Assembly: GCA_046538945.1 (NCBI GenBank)
Contig: JBKHHW010000058.1
Location: 1-17,333, forward strand
Source: JAEZKC01 sp046538945
GTDB taxonomy: Bacteria > Fibrobacterota > Chitinivibrionia > Chitinivibrionales > Chitinispirillaceae
Reading direction: 5' to 3'
DNA: 17,333 nt
Under the pieces are notes generated by a model. That model was not told where the DNA came from. It searched no databases and saw only the letters and a list, made by a program, of their open reading frames with translations. Within the stretch, counting starts at the first letter, position 1. Each line of letters begins with the position of its first letter. Below, one piece after another: positions 1 through 8,425 of the stretch. The translations under genes and the position numbers were made by a program.

Positions 1-46
1 ATGTACACTTCGACTCCGTAGGAACTACGCTCAGTGTGAGCGGATG
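1..46. repeat. Dispersed hairpin repeat, copy A
   Basis: This intergenic element contains ACACT (5-9) pairing with AGTGT (33-37) and an inner CGTAG (17-21)/CTACG (25-29) stem closed by a GAA loop. Positions 5-44 match 15030-15069 at 38 of 40 bases. The first 16 bases (ATGTACACTTCGACTC) and the last 13 (GTGTGAGCGGATG) recur in copy B at 81-96 and 138-150. The element may extend past the left edge. CTTCGAC...GCTCAG-type motifs are common dispersed intergenic repeats in bacterial genomes. No protein is predicted here. Confidence 0.75.
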
Positions 47-80
47 CAGGGTCATGTCTGTTGGTAGGTTCAGGCTTCAG

Positions 81-150
81 ATGTACACTTCGACTCAGGA
101 GGAACTGCGCTCACTTCGACCAAGCTCAGCACAGGCAGTGTGAGCGGATG
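81..150. repeat. Dispersed hairpin repeat, copy B, with a 24-base internal addition
   Basis: The ends match copy A exactly (81-96 with 1-16; 138-150 with 34-46), and the middle is diverged. After GCTCA (109-113), 24 extra bases (114-137) separate the two halves of the element. The extra segment begins with CTTCGACCAAGCTCAG and therefore resembles a second, shorter unit of the same motif. Copy B starts 80 bases after copy A and lies downstream of the leftward hydrolase gene. Confidence 0.7.
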
Positions 151-184
151 TGAAGTTTCATATTGTCAAAAATAAATGTTTTCA

Positions 185-227
185 GAGCACTCTCATCCGT
201 TATTCCTCAAACCCCCTTCAAGTGCTC
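185..227 (-). repeat. 7-bp inverted repeat at the 3' end of the PHP hydrolase gene
   Basis: GAGCACT (185-191) and AGTGCTC (221-227) are perfect inverted repeats with a 29-base loop, and the right arm overlaps the hydrolase stop codon. Read leftward, the stem is followed by an AT-rich stretch (about 162-178). It could contribute to transcription termination, but the long loop and interrupted T tract make it a poor match to a classical intrinsic terminator. Confidence 0.3.
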
Positions 228-1878
228 ACCCCCCAGCCTCTTCCACAAAACATCCGCTGGTCGCCGCAATCGTTAAAATCCCCCTTGCGGTCTTCCCACC
301 CACCTCCACCCTCAGATAACACTTCCGGGGAAGCGACTGGGCCGGTATCTTCTCCGAATAAAAGTAACACTCCCCGGGGCACTCCCTGGATAGTACCACC
401 TCTTCCTCGCTGCTTCCCCTTTGTCCGCAGTATACAACCACCTTCTCGATCGGACCGAATTCCTCCGTACTGGATGCCACTACATACAGCTCCCGCGGCA
501 TTTCAATTGTTTGGGATGATATAAGCGAATCCCCCTTTAGACCGGTCGCATTTATCGCGGCGAACGGGCCGTTGGTCACGTAGGTGGCGCATCTTCTGAC
601 GGCATCCAGAATCTGCTCCCGGGTGGAGTGTTTGCCGTACAAACCCGTGCGCACGAATCCCATATACCTTTCGGGCCCCTCATGGATCTGCACAAACGGC
701 TTTCCCACTGCACGGTACCGGTTGAAATCCCCGTGCGCGTCGCTTCCGGCCAGAAGAGGCACTCTTATATCGCGCTGGAGCATGGTGATCCAGAGTCGTT
801 TTCCCCGCTGCCACGACGCCAAAAATCCGCTGTTTACCGCCTGAATCCCCTCCAGATCATCAAACAGATCACTTTCGCTCCATTCGCCTCTGTTCAGGAA
901 TACCTGCTGCATGAAACCTGCCCGCGCTCCCGGATGCGCCGCAAAGGCCAGGCCGCCCTGACGGTGAATCATCCTCACCGCCTCCACAATAGTGGGTTGA
1001 GTCTTGAAAACGGTGTTGGGACGAGCCCCGTCAAGCGTCCCCGGAATGAACTCCTCTACTCCCAGCCCGCAGAGATGGACCACCTTGCCTTCGTCGTTAA
1101 GACAAGAGACCTCTTCACCCTGTATGAGCACAACATCCTCAGAACCGGCCCGTACCGTTTCCATCGATTGCCCGAACAGTTTCCACATGCCCAGATTACT
1201 GTCCTGTTGCAGAAAATTGTCGGGACTGCAGGCCAGGTCATAGGAATGTTCGGTGATGGCCACAAAATGCAGACCGCTCGCCCGGGCAACCTGTCGTATT
1301 ATCTCCGGAGGCGGGCCGAACTCCACATGACTCCTCGAAAAAAGGGAGTGGCAGTGCAGATCTCCGAAGGTGCAGTGACTGTTTCCCGGAAACTCCTGAT
1401 CCGTCACGTTGCAGCGGTAGGGGAGTTTTGTGGAGGTGGGGAGGTTGTCATTGAGAACGGTTTGAGGTGAACCTTTCGGCTTGCCATTTCTGATTCTGCG
1501 GTAATTGAGCCGTGCATTGATATAGATTTCGCCTTCCGGCAGCTCTGACCGGGGGATCGGAATGGTATAGGCAAGCATTTGGCTCTCTAACGGGTGAGCG
1601 ATCCGGAAGCTTTCAAGCTCTGTGAATGAAAGCAGTTTGGGCTCTGAACCGCTTTGGGAGATCGCCACCTGGACCGACTCGGGAAGAACGGGGTATTTGT
1701 GGATATCATTGAGCAGAAGGATCAGCGGAAGATCTGCCCCGGATACCACTCTTCTGGGCATATCAAACAGAATTTCCGGCTCCCGCCTGAACAGAAGACT
1801 GGGCATGCCTCTGAAAAACCGGAAATGGATTTCAGCGTAAAAAACCAGGGGCAGGAGGTATTCTTCCGGTAGCGACAT
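226..1878 (-). CDS. PHP-domain metal-dependent hydrolase, CehA/McbA-like
   Basis: This is a probable phosphoesterase-type hydrolase with a PHP fold; the substrate is unknown. Numbered from the GTG at 1884, all the usual metal-binding motifs are present: HxH (H177, H179 in GDLHCHS), H213 in ITEHS, E257/E258 in QGEEVS, H317 in AAHPG, and D382/H384 in GSDAHGD. Residues 1-165 look like a separate beta-rich domain, and residues 455-552 a second one after the catalytic core. No signal peptide or membrane segment is evident, so it is probably cytoplasmic. The start is uncertain. GTG at 1884 and ATG at 1878 are two codons apart; ATG is preferred because an AAGAG lies 8 bases upstream of it. The gene stands alone, divergent from tamB. 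In the CehA/McbA family some members act on carbamate or phosphate esters, but nothing here identifies the reaction. Confidence 0.85.
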   Translation of the reverse strand: MSLPEEYLLPLVFYAEIHFRFFRGMPSLLFRREPEILFDMPRRVVSGADLPLILLLNDIHKYPVLPESVQVAISQSGSEPKLLSFTELESFRIAHPLESQMLAYTIPIPRSELPEGEIYINARLNYRRIRNGKPKGSPQTVLNDNLPTSTKLPYRCNVTDQEFPGNSHCTFGDLHCHSLFSRSHVEFGPPPEIIRQVARASGLHFVAITEHSYDLACSPDNFLQQDSNLGMWKLFGQSMETVRAGSEDVVLIQGEEVSCLNDEGKVVHLCGLGVEEFIPGTLDGARPNTVFKTQPTIVEAVRMIHRQGGLAFAAHPGARAGFMQQVFLNRGEWSESDLFDDLEGIQAVNSGFLASWQRGKRLWITMLQRDIRVPLLAGSDAHGDFNRYRAVGKPFVQIHEGPERYMGFVRTGLYGKHSTREQILDAVRRCATYVTNGPFAAINATGLKGDSLISSQTIEMPRELYVVASSTEEFGPIEKVVVYCGQRGSSEEEVVLSRECPGECYFYSEKIPAQSLPRKCYLRVEVGGKTARGILTIAATSGCFVEEAGG

Positions 1879-2151
1879 CTGCACAACTCTTTTGTTTGGG
1901 TGATAAAACTGAACTGATAGCGTTTTCGTACCTTTTTGCCATCTAAATATAAATCACAAAGGCAGTTAGCCGGATCAATACTTAGAAAAAGACCTATTAC
2001 AATATTATTTTTGACTATGAACGACTTGTCTGATTTTCTGTATTTAGTACAAAACGCCGGTGAGCTTTTTCAGACAAGATAGTCGGGAACGGATTTCAAC
2101 TCAATTTCTGGATGTCCGTGAATCAGAACTCCTCGAAGGGATCACCGTATT
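1879..2151. promoter_or_regulatory. Divergent intergenic region between the PHP gene and tamB
   Basis: This 273-base gap must hold promoters for both divergent genes and has an AT-rich core (about 1935-2045). Rightward, TTGACT at 2011-2016 resembles a -35 box, but the sequence 17 bases later (TTTTCT) is a poor -10. Leftward, the best pairing is a TTGATC with an AT-rich TTTATA-like element at non-ideal spacing. No individual promoter can be assigned with confidence, and I see no strong hairpin or riboswitch-like structure. Confidence 0.3.
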
Positions 2152-5100
2152 TTGCCTAAACCGGCATTACCTGAAAACGAAACCGGGAACGCGCCTGCTC
2201 CGAAAGCTCCCCTGAAAGCGTGGCGGGTGGCATTCTGGGCCGCACTCGGTGCTCTGTTTGTAGCGGTTTTCCTGCTTTTTGTAAGCGTGCTCTTCTATTA
2301 CATACTTCTCATACCCCCTGTGCAGCAGAGAGTTCTGCGCTTTGCTGAACTTCAGATGAGCAGTTTCATGCTGGGCGATGTGACGATCGAGCGGGTTGAG
2401 TCCGATCTTCTGCGCCGCATCGAGCTTCACGGGGTTCGTGCCAAGGGCGGCGTATACGGGGATTCCATCTATGCGGGGCGGATTACGGTCAAATATTACC
2501 TCCCGGCTCTTCTTAAAAAGACGGTACGGGTCTCTTCCGTTGATCTCAGGGATGTCTACGGGCATGTGGTATGGGCCGACAGATGGATCCGGCTCCCGGT
2601 TCTTCCCCAGGACCTGGCCCAACCTCCGCCTCCTTCCGACTCGGGCAAGGTCGCCCGGGACAAAGAGGGGGAGGAATTCTCTGTGGATTCCATGGACTGG
2701 AAAATCGATCTGGGAACGGCAAGAGTTTTCAATCTGAATGCGGTGTATCGCGATTCCGATCTGGAATTTCTAGGTGAAATAGTCAATACCCGGGCGGAGG
2801 CCCGGTTCCATGAACTCGACTCGTTTTCGGTCAAGCTTCAGGTTCCCGATGCCCGTTACGAAAGTCCCTGGTGGACGGGAGATCTCGACACTATTGGTGC
2901 AACGGGGGTCATCACCTGGAAGCATTTGGAAATTTTCGACTGCCATGTGTTGGGTTCCGGTTCGGATATCACCGGTGGGGGGCGCATCGCTTTCAGTTCA
3001 GAAGGGCACTGGGACCTTTCGGCTGATGTGAACACCTTAATTGAGCCGCTGCCAGTTCTCTACAATTCACTTCCCGGATTGGGCAGACAGGGTCGTCTTA
3101 AAGCAAGAGCTTCCTGGGTGGGAAGTCTTCGGGAGCCGGTTCTTTCCGCGGAGGTTAGCGGCCAGAATCTGTCGTATGATGATTTCGATATAGGCAGTTT
3201 GAACCTGGATGCCGGTTACGGGGAGGACAGGTTTGTCAGATTGCTTGTTCATGGCGGCTCCTCTCTGGGAAGAGTGGATCTTGCCTCCTCCATGCGCATA
3301 GATTCACTTATGAGCCGTCCCTCTTTCGGCGATTACACCCTTTCCGCTCAGTTGAGCAGACTTGATCTCAAGTCTCTTCTGAAAAAGGTTGCTGTTCCGG
3401 TTGCTGTTCCCGGTGACACTGGCAGTGTGCGTTTGAGTGTTGACGGTTCAGGCATTTCTGATGTCCCTTCACTGGTGAAAGCTTCCCTGGGTATCGGTGG
3501 AGGCAGACTTGAGGGCAGGCAGCTTGATCTGAGCGGCTCTCTTAACAGGGGCGCCTGGAGTGTGGAAGGGAACTGGGGTCTTAACCGTGTTGAAGGAAAA
3601 GGTACTCTGGGGCTCCATAATTTGTCTGTGCTCGGATATGTGGCAGCAGACATTCCCGTACCGTCGCTTATAAGCAACCAGTTTCTGAGGGAAAATGTAG
3701 GCGGCCGGCTGATGTCCCACATGGACATCATGGGAAAGATCGATAACCCGCGTATAGAAGCCATGGTGAAGGGCGATGAGCTGGAGTGGCGGGGGATCAG
3801 GGCGGACAGTGTGGATGCCTCCCTTGTCTTTGCGGACAGGGAATTCGCGCTTTCCAGGGCAGATGCCATTATTGCCGGTGATCTTGAAACCGTTGCCCCT
3901 TACTTCGGTCTGGACAGTCTGAGTGGAAATGTGCGGGTGGACATGTCGATGACCGGCAGGCTCGGCGATATGTTCGCTCATGCGTTTGTAAGCGGGGAAA
4001 GGGTCAGGTACGGTCCGGTTGGTGCCGACGCGGGCTTCGGGGTCGTGGTTATGGAGGGAGATACTCTCAGCTGGACAGATTTCAGTGTGAGAGAAAAGGG
4101 TACGGCATTGCGCAGCGACGGAAAGCTCGTACTGAGACCTTATCTGGAGCTTGAAACCGAAACTGAACTTCTCCTGCACGACAGCGGCCTGGTGCGTCCT
4201 GCCGGCTCACTGTCTCTCTCCGGTATTCTTCGTGGCGATACTGTATCAGCCAGCTACAGAGTGTCTGGCGCAGATCTTCGCATAGCCGATCCATGGACCG
4301 TTTCGCAGTATCGTTTGAAAGGCACCTTGTATGCTCTTGGCGAGTTGTCCGGCAGTTTGAAGAATCCTGAAGGTTTTCTGGAACTGCAGGCAATGGAACC
4401 TTCAACCAGTGATTACAGGATTGCCAACCTGACCAGCAGTGTCAAACTCGCAGATTCCTTGGTATCCGCGGAAGGCTGGGTCGGACTTATGGGCAGCCAG
4501 ACATCGGGACTCTCTTTCAATTCGGTACTACCGGTGTTGCCCGGAGCCGGATGGAAGATAGATGAATCCGGCAAGCGCACAGCATTAGTGGAAGTTGGGG
4601 CGGATTCATTCAACATCGAAAGTGTAGCTGCATTGCTGGGGGAAGAGTACGTTGCCTCAGGACCGGCACGTTTCAAGGCCAGTCTGAAAAATGAAGGACG
4701 CGGTTGGGCGATGGACGGATCTGCCGAGGTGACTAACGCGAAAGCGGAATATGCTCCGGGCGGGATCCGTGCATCCGGTGTCAACCTGAAGGTGAACGCC
4801 GCGGGAACGCTGAAAAAACCGGATGCGTCCTTCACACTGTCTTCGGGACCGGTTATCATGCCCAGGGTGCGAATCGAGAATACTTTCTTTCAGGGCCGTA
4901 CAGGGTATGACACGCTTTTCCTCGATGAAGCGAATCTGAATTTCAAGGACAATGGTCATGTGAGTGTCAGGGCCAGGGCTCCCTACGCCAGCATGGATTC
5001 CATTCTTTACAAAAAGGGCCTGGAAGCAGATTTCAAAATCATGCGTTTCCCGACTGCGGTGATTGCACCTTTCTTACAGCAGTATGCTTTTCGGAAGGGA

Positions 5101-6315
5101 TTGCTCAACGGCGGCGGACGCGTGAGTGTAGATCAGGGGCGGCCTGTGGTGAATGGAGATCTTTCGTTAAGTGGTCTGGAGCTTACTATTCCTGACATAC
5201 AGCCGGTCATGGGTCCCATAAATGCCGATCTGACTTTTTCGGGGGACAAAGTTGAGGTCAGATCCGCCAGGGCGAAATGGGGAAGCGGCGCCATACAGAC
5301 TAGCGGGCATGCGGTTTGGGATTTACAAAAATTGCGCGATTTGGATTTGCGGGTCAGGGCCGACAAACTCTCATTTGAACTTCCCGAAGTGTTTTATGCC
5401 GGTATAGATCAGGCTGGAATCAGGATTACAGACCGCAGTGACGGCAGTATCATGGTGAGTGGCAATGTCGGCCTGGGGCAGACCCGGTATGTGCGCGATG
5501 TGAGAATTCTTGACATGGTCAATCAGATGCAGATAAGCCAGGAAGTTCGAAGAGAACCCAATCCGCTGCTTCAGTCGGTATTGTTGCGGGTGGAGGTGGA
5601 TCTGGCGGAGAACGTGAATGTGGATATGAATCTGGGTTCCTTGAATTTGGATGGGAGAATGGTTGTCAATGGAAATCTGTCTGAACCTGGATTCTCCGGG
5701 GATGTGAAGCTGATGGACGGATATGTCCTGTATCTTGACCGGAAATTCACAATCTCCAAGGGGTCGCTGTACAACCCAGACCCCTTTACATTGAACCCGA
5801 ATCTTGATATCAAGGCGTATTCTGAAGTGTGGGCATATTCTCCCATGAGTAAGGATGAGCAGTTTCTCATTCATCTGAATGTGACCGGAACGCTTCAGAA
5901 CCCGGTTGTCCGATTCTCTTCGGAGCCAAGTCTCAGTCAGCTCGATATCCTCAGCGTACTCACGCTCGGGCAGAGAATGGGAGCGATCGGGAGCGATCTC
6001 AATGACCGGCTCAAAACCTTTGCCGCTCAGCAGGTTGCCGGTTTCGGAGCTCGGAAACTCGAGCAGCTTCTTGGTTTCGAGCGGATAGAGCTTAGTGGCG
6101 ACCTGCTCAGTATGGATGGAGACCAGAGTCCCAGGCTCAGTATCGCCAAACGGCTCACTTCCAGGCTGATTCTCACCTATGAGACCCTCGTGGGAAGACT
6201 GAGCGAAAGAAAGATGAAGGCCCATTACAGGCTGACTCCCCATATCTATCTTGAGGGCGAGACAACCAGTGATGGCAAAAGCGGTGTAGATCTTATTTTC
6301 AGGTACAGCAGATAG
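2152..6315 (+). CDS. tamB: TamB-family translocation and assembly module protein (DUF490)
   Basis: This is a 1387-residue inner-membrane-anchored periplasmic protein. TamB-family proteins span the periplasm as a long beta-rich groove and work with an Omp85 partner in outer-membrane protein assembly or lipid transport. Visible here are one N-terminal membrane helix (about residues 27-54), a very long stretch of short repetitive beta strands, and a C-terminal DUF490 region with the family signature around residues 1246-1274 (GTLQNPVVRFSSEP followed by LSQLDILSVLTLG). The start is a TTG at 2152. No ATG or GTG lies between it and the in-frame stop at 2119, and GAAGGG (2135-2140) is 11 bases upstream, a slightly long spacing. 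An internal GTG at 2227 would cut into the membrane segment. The tamA-like gene follows directly, so the two are almost certainly co-transcribed. Family assignment is secure; the exact start is less so. Confidence 0.92.
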   Translation: MPKPALPENETGNAPAPKAPLKAWRVAFWAALGALFVAVFLLFVSVLFYYILLIPPVQQRVLRFAELQMSSFMLGDVTIERVESDLLRRIELHGVRAKGGVYGDSIYAGRITVKYYLPALLKKTVRVSSVDLRDVYGHVVWADRWIRLPVLPQDLAQPPPPSDSGKVARDKEGEEFSVDSMDWKIDLGTARVFNLNAVYRDSDLEFLGEIVNTRAEARFHELDSFSVKLQVPDARYESPWWTGDLDTIGATGVITWKHLEIFDCHVLGSGSDITGGGRIAFSSEGHWDLSADVNTLIEPLPVLYNSLPGLGRQGRLKARASWVGSLREPVLSAEVSGQNLSYDDFDIGSLNLDAGYGEDRFVRLLVHGGSSLGRVDLASSMRIDSLMSRPSFGDYTLSAQLSRLDLKSLLKKVAVPVAVPGDTGSVRLSVDGSGISDVPSLVKASLGIGGGRLEGRQLDLSGSLNRGAWSVEGNWGLNRVEGKGTLGLHNLSVLGYVAADIPVPSLISNQFLRENVGGRLMSHMDIMGKIDNPRIEAMVKGDELEWRGIRADSVDASLVFADREFALSRADAIIAGDLETVAPYFGLDSLSGNVRVDMSMTGRLGDMFAHAFVSGERVRYGPVGADAGFGVVVMEGDTLSWTDFSVREKGTALRSDGKLVLRPYLELETETELLLHDSGLVRPAGSLSLSGILRGDTVSASYRVSGADLRIADPWTVSQYRLKGTLYALGELSGSLKNPEGFLELQAMEPSTSDYRIANLTSSVKLADSLVSAEGWVGLMGSQTSGLSFNSVLPVLPGAGWKIDESGKRTALVEVGADSFNIESVAALLGEEYVASGPARFKASLKNEGRGWAMDGSAEVTNAKAEYAPGGIRASGVNLKVNAAGTLKKPDASFTLSSGPVIMPRVRIENTFFQGRTGYDTLFLDEANLNFKDNGHVSVRARAPYASMDSILYKKGLEADFKIMRFPTAVIAPFLQQYAFRKGLLNGGGRVSVDQGRPVVNGDLSLSGLELTIPDIQPVMGPINADLTFSGDKVEVRSARAKWGSGAIQTSGHAVWDLQKLRDLDLRVRADKLSFELPEVFYAGIDQAGIRITDRSDGSIMVSGNVGLGQTRYVRDVRILDMVNQMQISQEVRREPNPLLQSVLLRVEVDLAENVNVDMNLGSLNLDGRMVVNGNLSEPGFSGDVKLMDGYVLYLDRKFTISKGSLYNPDPFTLNPNLDIKAYSEVWAYSPMSKDEQFLIHLNVTGTLQNPVVRFSSEPSLSQLDILSVLTLGQRMGAIGSDLNDRLKTFAAQQVAGFGARKLEQLLGFERIELSGDLLSMDGDQSPRLSIAKRLTSRLILTYETLVGRLSERKMKAHYRLTPHIYLEGETTSDGKSGVDLIFRYSR

Positions 6316-8139
6316 ATGGCTAATATCAAAGCAAGAACTATCAGAGTACTCGCCTTTTTTCTGTTCCTGTGCGTAACGGCAGGAGCCGATTGGCGGGTGA
6401 AAAAGGTTGAGTTTGAAGGGAATGAAACCTATTCCCGAAATGAACTTCTGAGTCTTATGGAAATCAAGCCGCAATGGCCCTTCAACAGAATACAGTACAC
6501 CGATTTCGTCATGCAGTCGGATCTGGATATGCTTTCCAGCTTTTATAAGAACAGAGGGTTCCGTTCAGTTGAGGTCAGTACCGCAAGTGTGGTGCGTGAT
6601 TCTTCAAACGGAACAGTTGAGGTGACAGTAAGAATAGATGAAGGGCCGCGCACGCATATAAAAGCTCTTCGCATGCTGTCGCGGAGGTCGGTTCTGGACT
6701 CCACTCTGTTCTCCGAGCTTGAGAGTAAAGCGGGGGAGCCGTTGATTGCCTCCGAACTGAAGGCCGATGTCAAAAAAGTCAAGAAGATTCTGGGTTACAG
6801 GGGTTTTCTGGAAGCAGATGTGGAGCCGGTGATTGAAAACGACACCAGTGAGCATCTCGCAACGATTTTCATAGATGTAAATGAAGGGCCCATAATCCGG
6901 GTTGAGGATATCAGAATAAGAGGCAACAGTACTCTGGCCCGGAAAGTCGTGCAACGAGAGCTTGCCTTTGATCCCGGCGACACGCTTACGCTGACAATGA
7001 TAGAGAGGTCTGAAAGAAGGCTGTACAGAACTGGCCTTTTCAATCATGTTCAGGTACAACCGGTTCTGGACACGACTGTGGAGAAAACCGAGCTTCCTGA
7101 CAGTTCCTATGGGGTATCGGTGAATGTCAAACAGGGAGATTTCTTTCAGGTACAGGCGGGATTCGGCTACGGCTCCGAGGAGGGGTTTCGCACATCCGTG
7201 CTCTCAACCTACAAGAATCTGTTCAGACAGGGACACCGGTTGACTGTTGGAGGCAGAGCGTCCAAACCGGAACAGAACGCGGAAGTCAGTTATCTGACCC
7301 ATTGGCTCTTAGGTGTCATTCCGCTTCAGTTCGAAACAAAGCTTTACTACAACCGTTACGATGACCCGGATCTTTACAGGGGAATATTCGATGGCCTCAG
7401 GCTTTCTCTGGGGCGACAGACCGATTACGATATCGGCTTCTGGGCATGGGCTCAGTGGGAAGAGGTACAGTGGGTACAGGCTCCCGCATCGGATACCAGC
7501 CGGCCCGAGGAAGTGCCCGAGAACCCCACTCAGAGTCTGGGTCTGAGTCTTGATTACGATACCCGCAATGATCTTTTCAATCCCACCCGCGGTTTGTTCA
7601 GTCGGGTAGAAGCGGAAGTGGCGGGTGTTTACGGGGGCTATTCGAACCAGTTCGTCAGGCTTCAGCTTGATACCAGATGGTACAATAATTACAAATCAAA
7701 GCTGTTTTTCTCCTCCGCATTCAGAACCGGCTGGATCACACCCTACGGACAAAGCGAAGCGGTACCCGCTCAGGAGAAATTCTACGGGGGCGGGAGCGGA
7801 ACGGTTCGGGGATTCGAGCTCAACAAGCTTGCCGTTCTTCCAAACGGCGATCCGCTTAAGGGGAATTTTTACATAATGGCGAATCTGATTGATTTCCGTT
7901 TCCCGCTGTTCTGGTGGGTGCAGGGCGCTCTTTTTCTGGATGCAGGGTATGTGTGGTCGGAAATGGAGGATATCAGCTCCTTTTCCGGCTTCATGGACGA
8001 CGTACGCTGGACTGCCGGTCCCGGGTTGCGGATCAATACACCGCTGATGATGATACGGTTCGATATGGGTTTCAAGCTGGACAGACGTACTGGCGAGGCG
8101 CTCTGGGAACCTCACTTCGACCTCGGCCAGCCTTTCTGA
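6316..8139 (+). CDS. tamA: Omp85-family outer membrane protein, TamA-like
   Basis: This 607-residue outer-membrane beta-barrel protein is the probable partner of TamB. It has a signal peptide of about 24 residues with an AxA-type site (AGA before D25). Three POTRA domains follow (about 26-108, 111-189 and 193-272), then a barrel from about 275 to the end. The barrel has the conserved (V/I)RGF motif of Omp85 proteins at 497-500 (in GSGTVRGF) and a C-terminal Phe, the usual signal for barrel insertion. Three POTRAs match TamA; BamA usually has five. A Cys lies at residue 19, but Leu precedes it, so a lipobox is unlikely. The ATG immediately follows the tamB TAG with no spacer and no strong Shine-Dalgarno, which suggests translational coupling. 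A BamA paralogue elsewhere in the genome would be expected. Confidence 0.88.
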   Translation: MANIKARTIRVLAFFLFLCVTAGADWRVKKVEFEGNETYSRNELLSLMEIKPQWPFNRIQYTDFVMQSDLDMLSSFYKNRGFRSVEVSTASVVRDSSNGTVEVTVRIDEGPRTHIKALRMLSRRSVLDSTLFSELESKAGEPLIASELKADVKKVKKILGYRGFLEADVEPVIENDTSEHLATIFIDVNEGPIIRVEDIRIRGNSTLARKVVQRELAFDPGDTLTLTMIERSERRLYRTGLFNHVQVQPVLDTTVEKTELPDSSYGVSVNVKQGDFFQVQAGFGYGSEEGFRTSVLSTYKNLFRQGHRLTVGGRASKPEQNAEVSYLTHWLLGVIPLQFETKLYYNRYDDPDLYRGIFDGLRLSLGRQTDYDIGFWAWAQWEEVQWVQAPASDTSRPEEVPENPTQSLGLSLDYDTRNDLFNPTRGLFSRVEAEVAGVYGGYSNQFVRLQLDTRWYNNYKSKLFFSSAFRTGWITPYGQSEAVPAQEKFYGGGSGTVRGFELNKLAVLPNGDPLKGNFYIMANLIDFRFPLFWWVQGALFLDAGYVWSEMEDISSFSGFMDDVRWTAGPGLRINTPLMMIRFDMGFKLDRRTGEALWEPHFDLGQPF

Positions 8140-8162
8140 GCTGAACGTTACAAAGAATGATA

Positions 8163-8200
8163 CCCGACTACGGCGGATTCCGACAAGTCGCGACGTCGGG
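8163..8200. repeat. Inverted repeat downstream of tamA
   Basis: CCCGAC (8163-8168) and GTCGGG (8195-8200) are perfect 6-base arms. The segment between them has further local symmetry (CGAC-AA-GTCG at 8181-8190, and TCGCGA). No T tract follows in the rightward direction, so it does not look like an intrinsic terminator for tamA. Confidence 0.5.
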
Positions 8201-8226
8201 ACTCAGCAAAAAAGAAAATTTACGAG

Positions 8227-8265
8227 TACTAGTTTATTCACATCACTAGAATAAACATACAAGTA
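8227..8265. repeat. AT-rich 8-bp inverted repeat between tamA and purH
   Basis: GTTTATTC (8232-8239) and GAATAAAC (8249-8256) are perfect inverted repeats with a 9-base loop. An outer TACT (8227-8230)/AGTA (8262-8265) pair can extend the stem with a bulge. It is a symmetric site of operator-like size, but nothing identifies a binding protein. TGAGCGGA just after it (8266-8273) is also found in the dispersed repeats at 1-150, which may be chance. Confidence 0.45.
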
Positions 8266-8305
8266 TGAGCGGACAACGGTGCTGGTACCACTAAGCAGAC
8301 AATGC

Positions 8306-8324
8306 TGAACCTTGAACGTTGAAC
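8306..8324. repeat. Short tandem repeat with TGAAC core
   Basis: Three TGAAC cores (8306-8310, 8313-8317, 8320-8324) recur every 7 bases, separated by CT and GT. Similar TGAACNT runs are common low-complexity intergenic sequence. No function can be read from it. Confidence 0.5.
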
Positions 8325-8369
8325 CCCCAAAACCATTTCCTTTGCTTCAACCTCCCGCAATTAATCATA

Positions 8370-8397
8370 TTCCTTACTTCCAAATTCATTATATTAT
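8370..8397 (+). promoter_or_regulatory. Candidate purH promoter
   Basis: TATTAT (8392-8397) is a good -10 match placed 28 bases before the purH ATG. The -35 partner, TTCCTT at 8370-8375 with 16-base spacing, is weak. The implied leader is very short (about 20 bases) and contains GAGGAG (8415-8420), 5 bases before the ATG. No PurR-type operator was recognised. Confidence 0.3.
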
Positions 8398-8425
8398 TCC
8401 CCGATATCAGAAATGAGGAGAATAA

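Noticed and set aside
628..1470. Rightward open frame of 280 codons opposite the PHP gene
   Set aside because: The opposite strand carries all the PHP motifs; this frame shows none of its own.
5371..6474. Long leftward open frame of 367 codons opposite tamB and the start of tamA
   Set aside because: It lies antisense to two well-supported genes and shows no recognisable domain or upstream signals.
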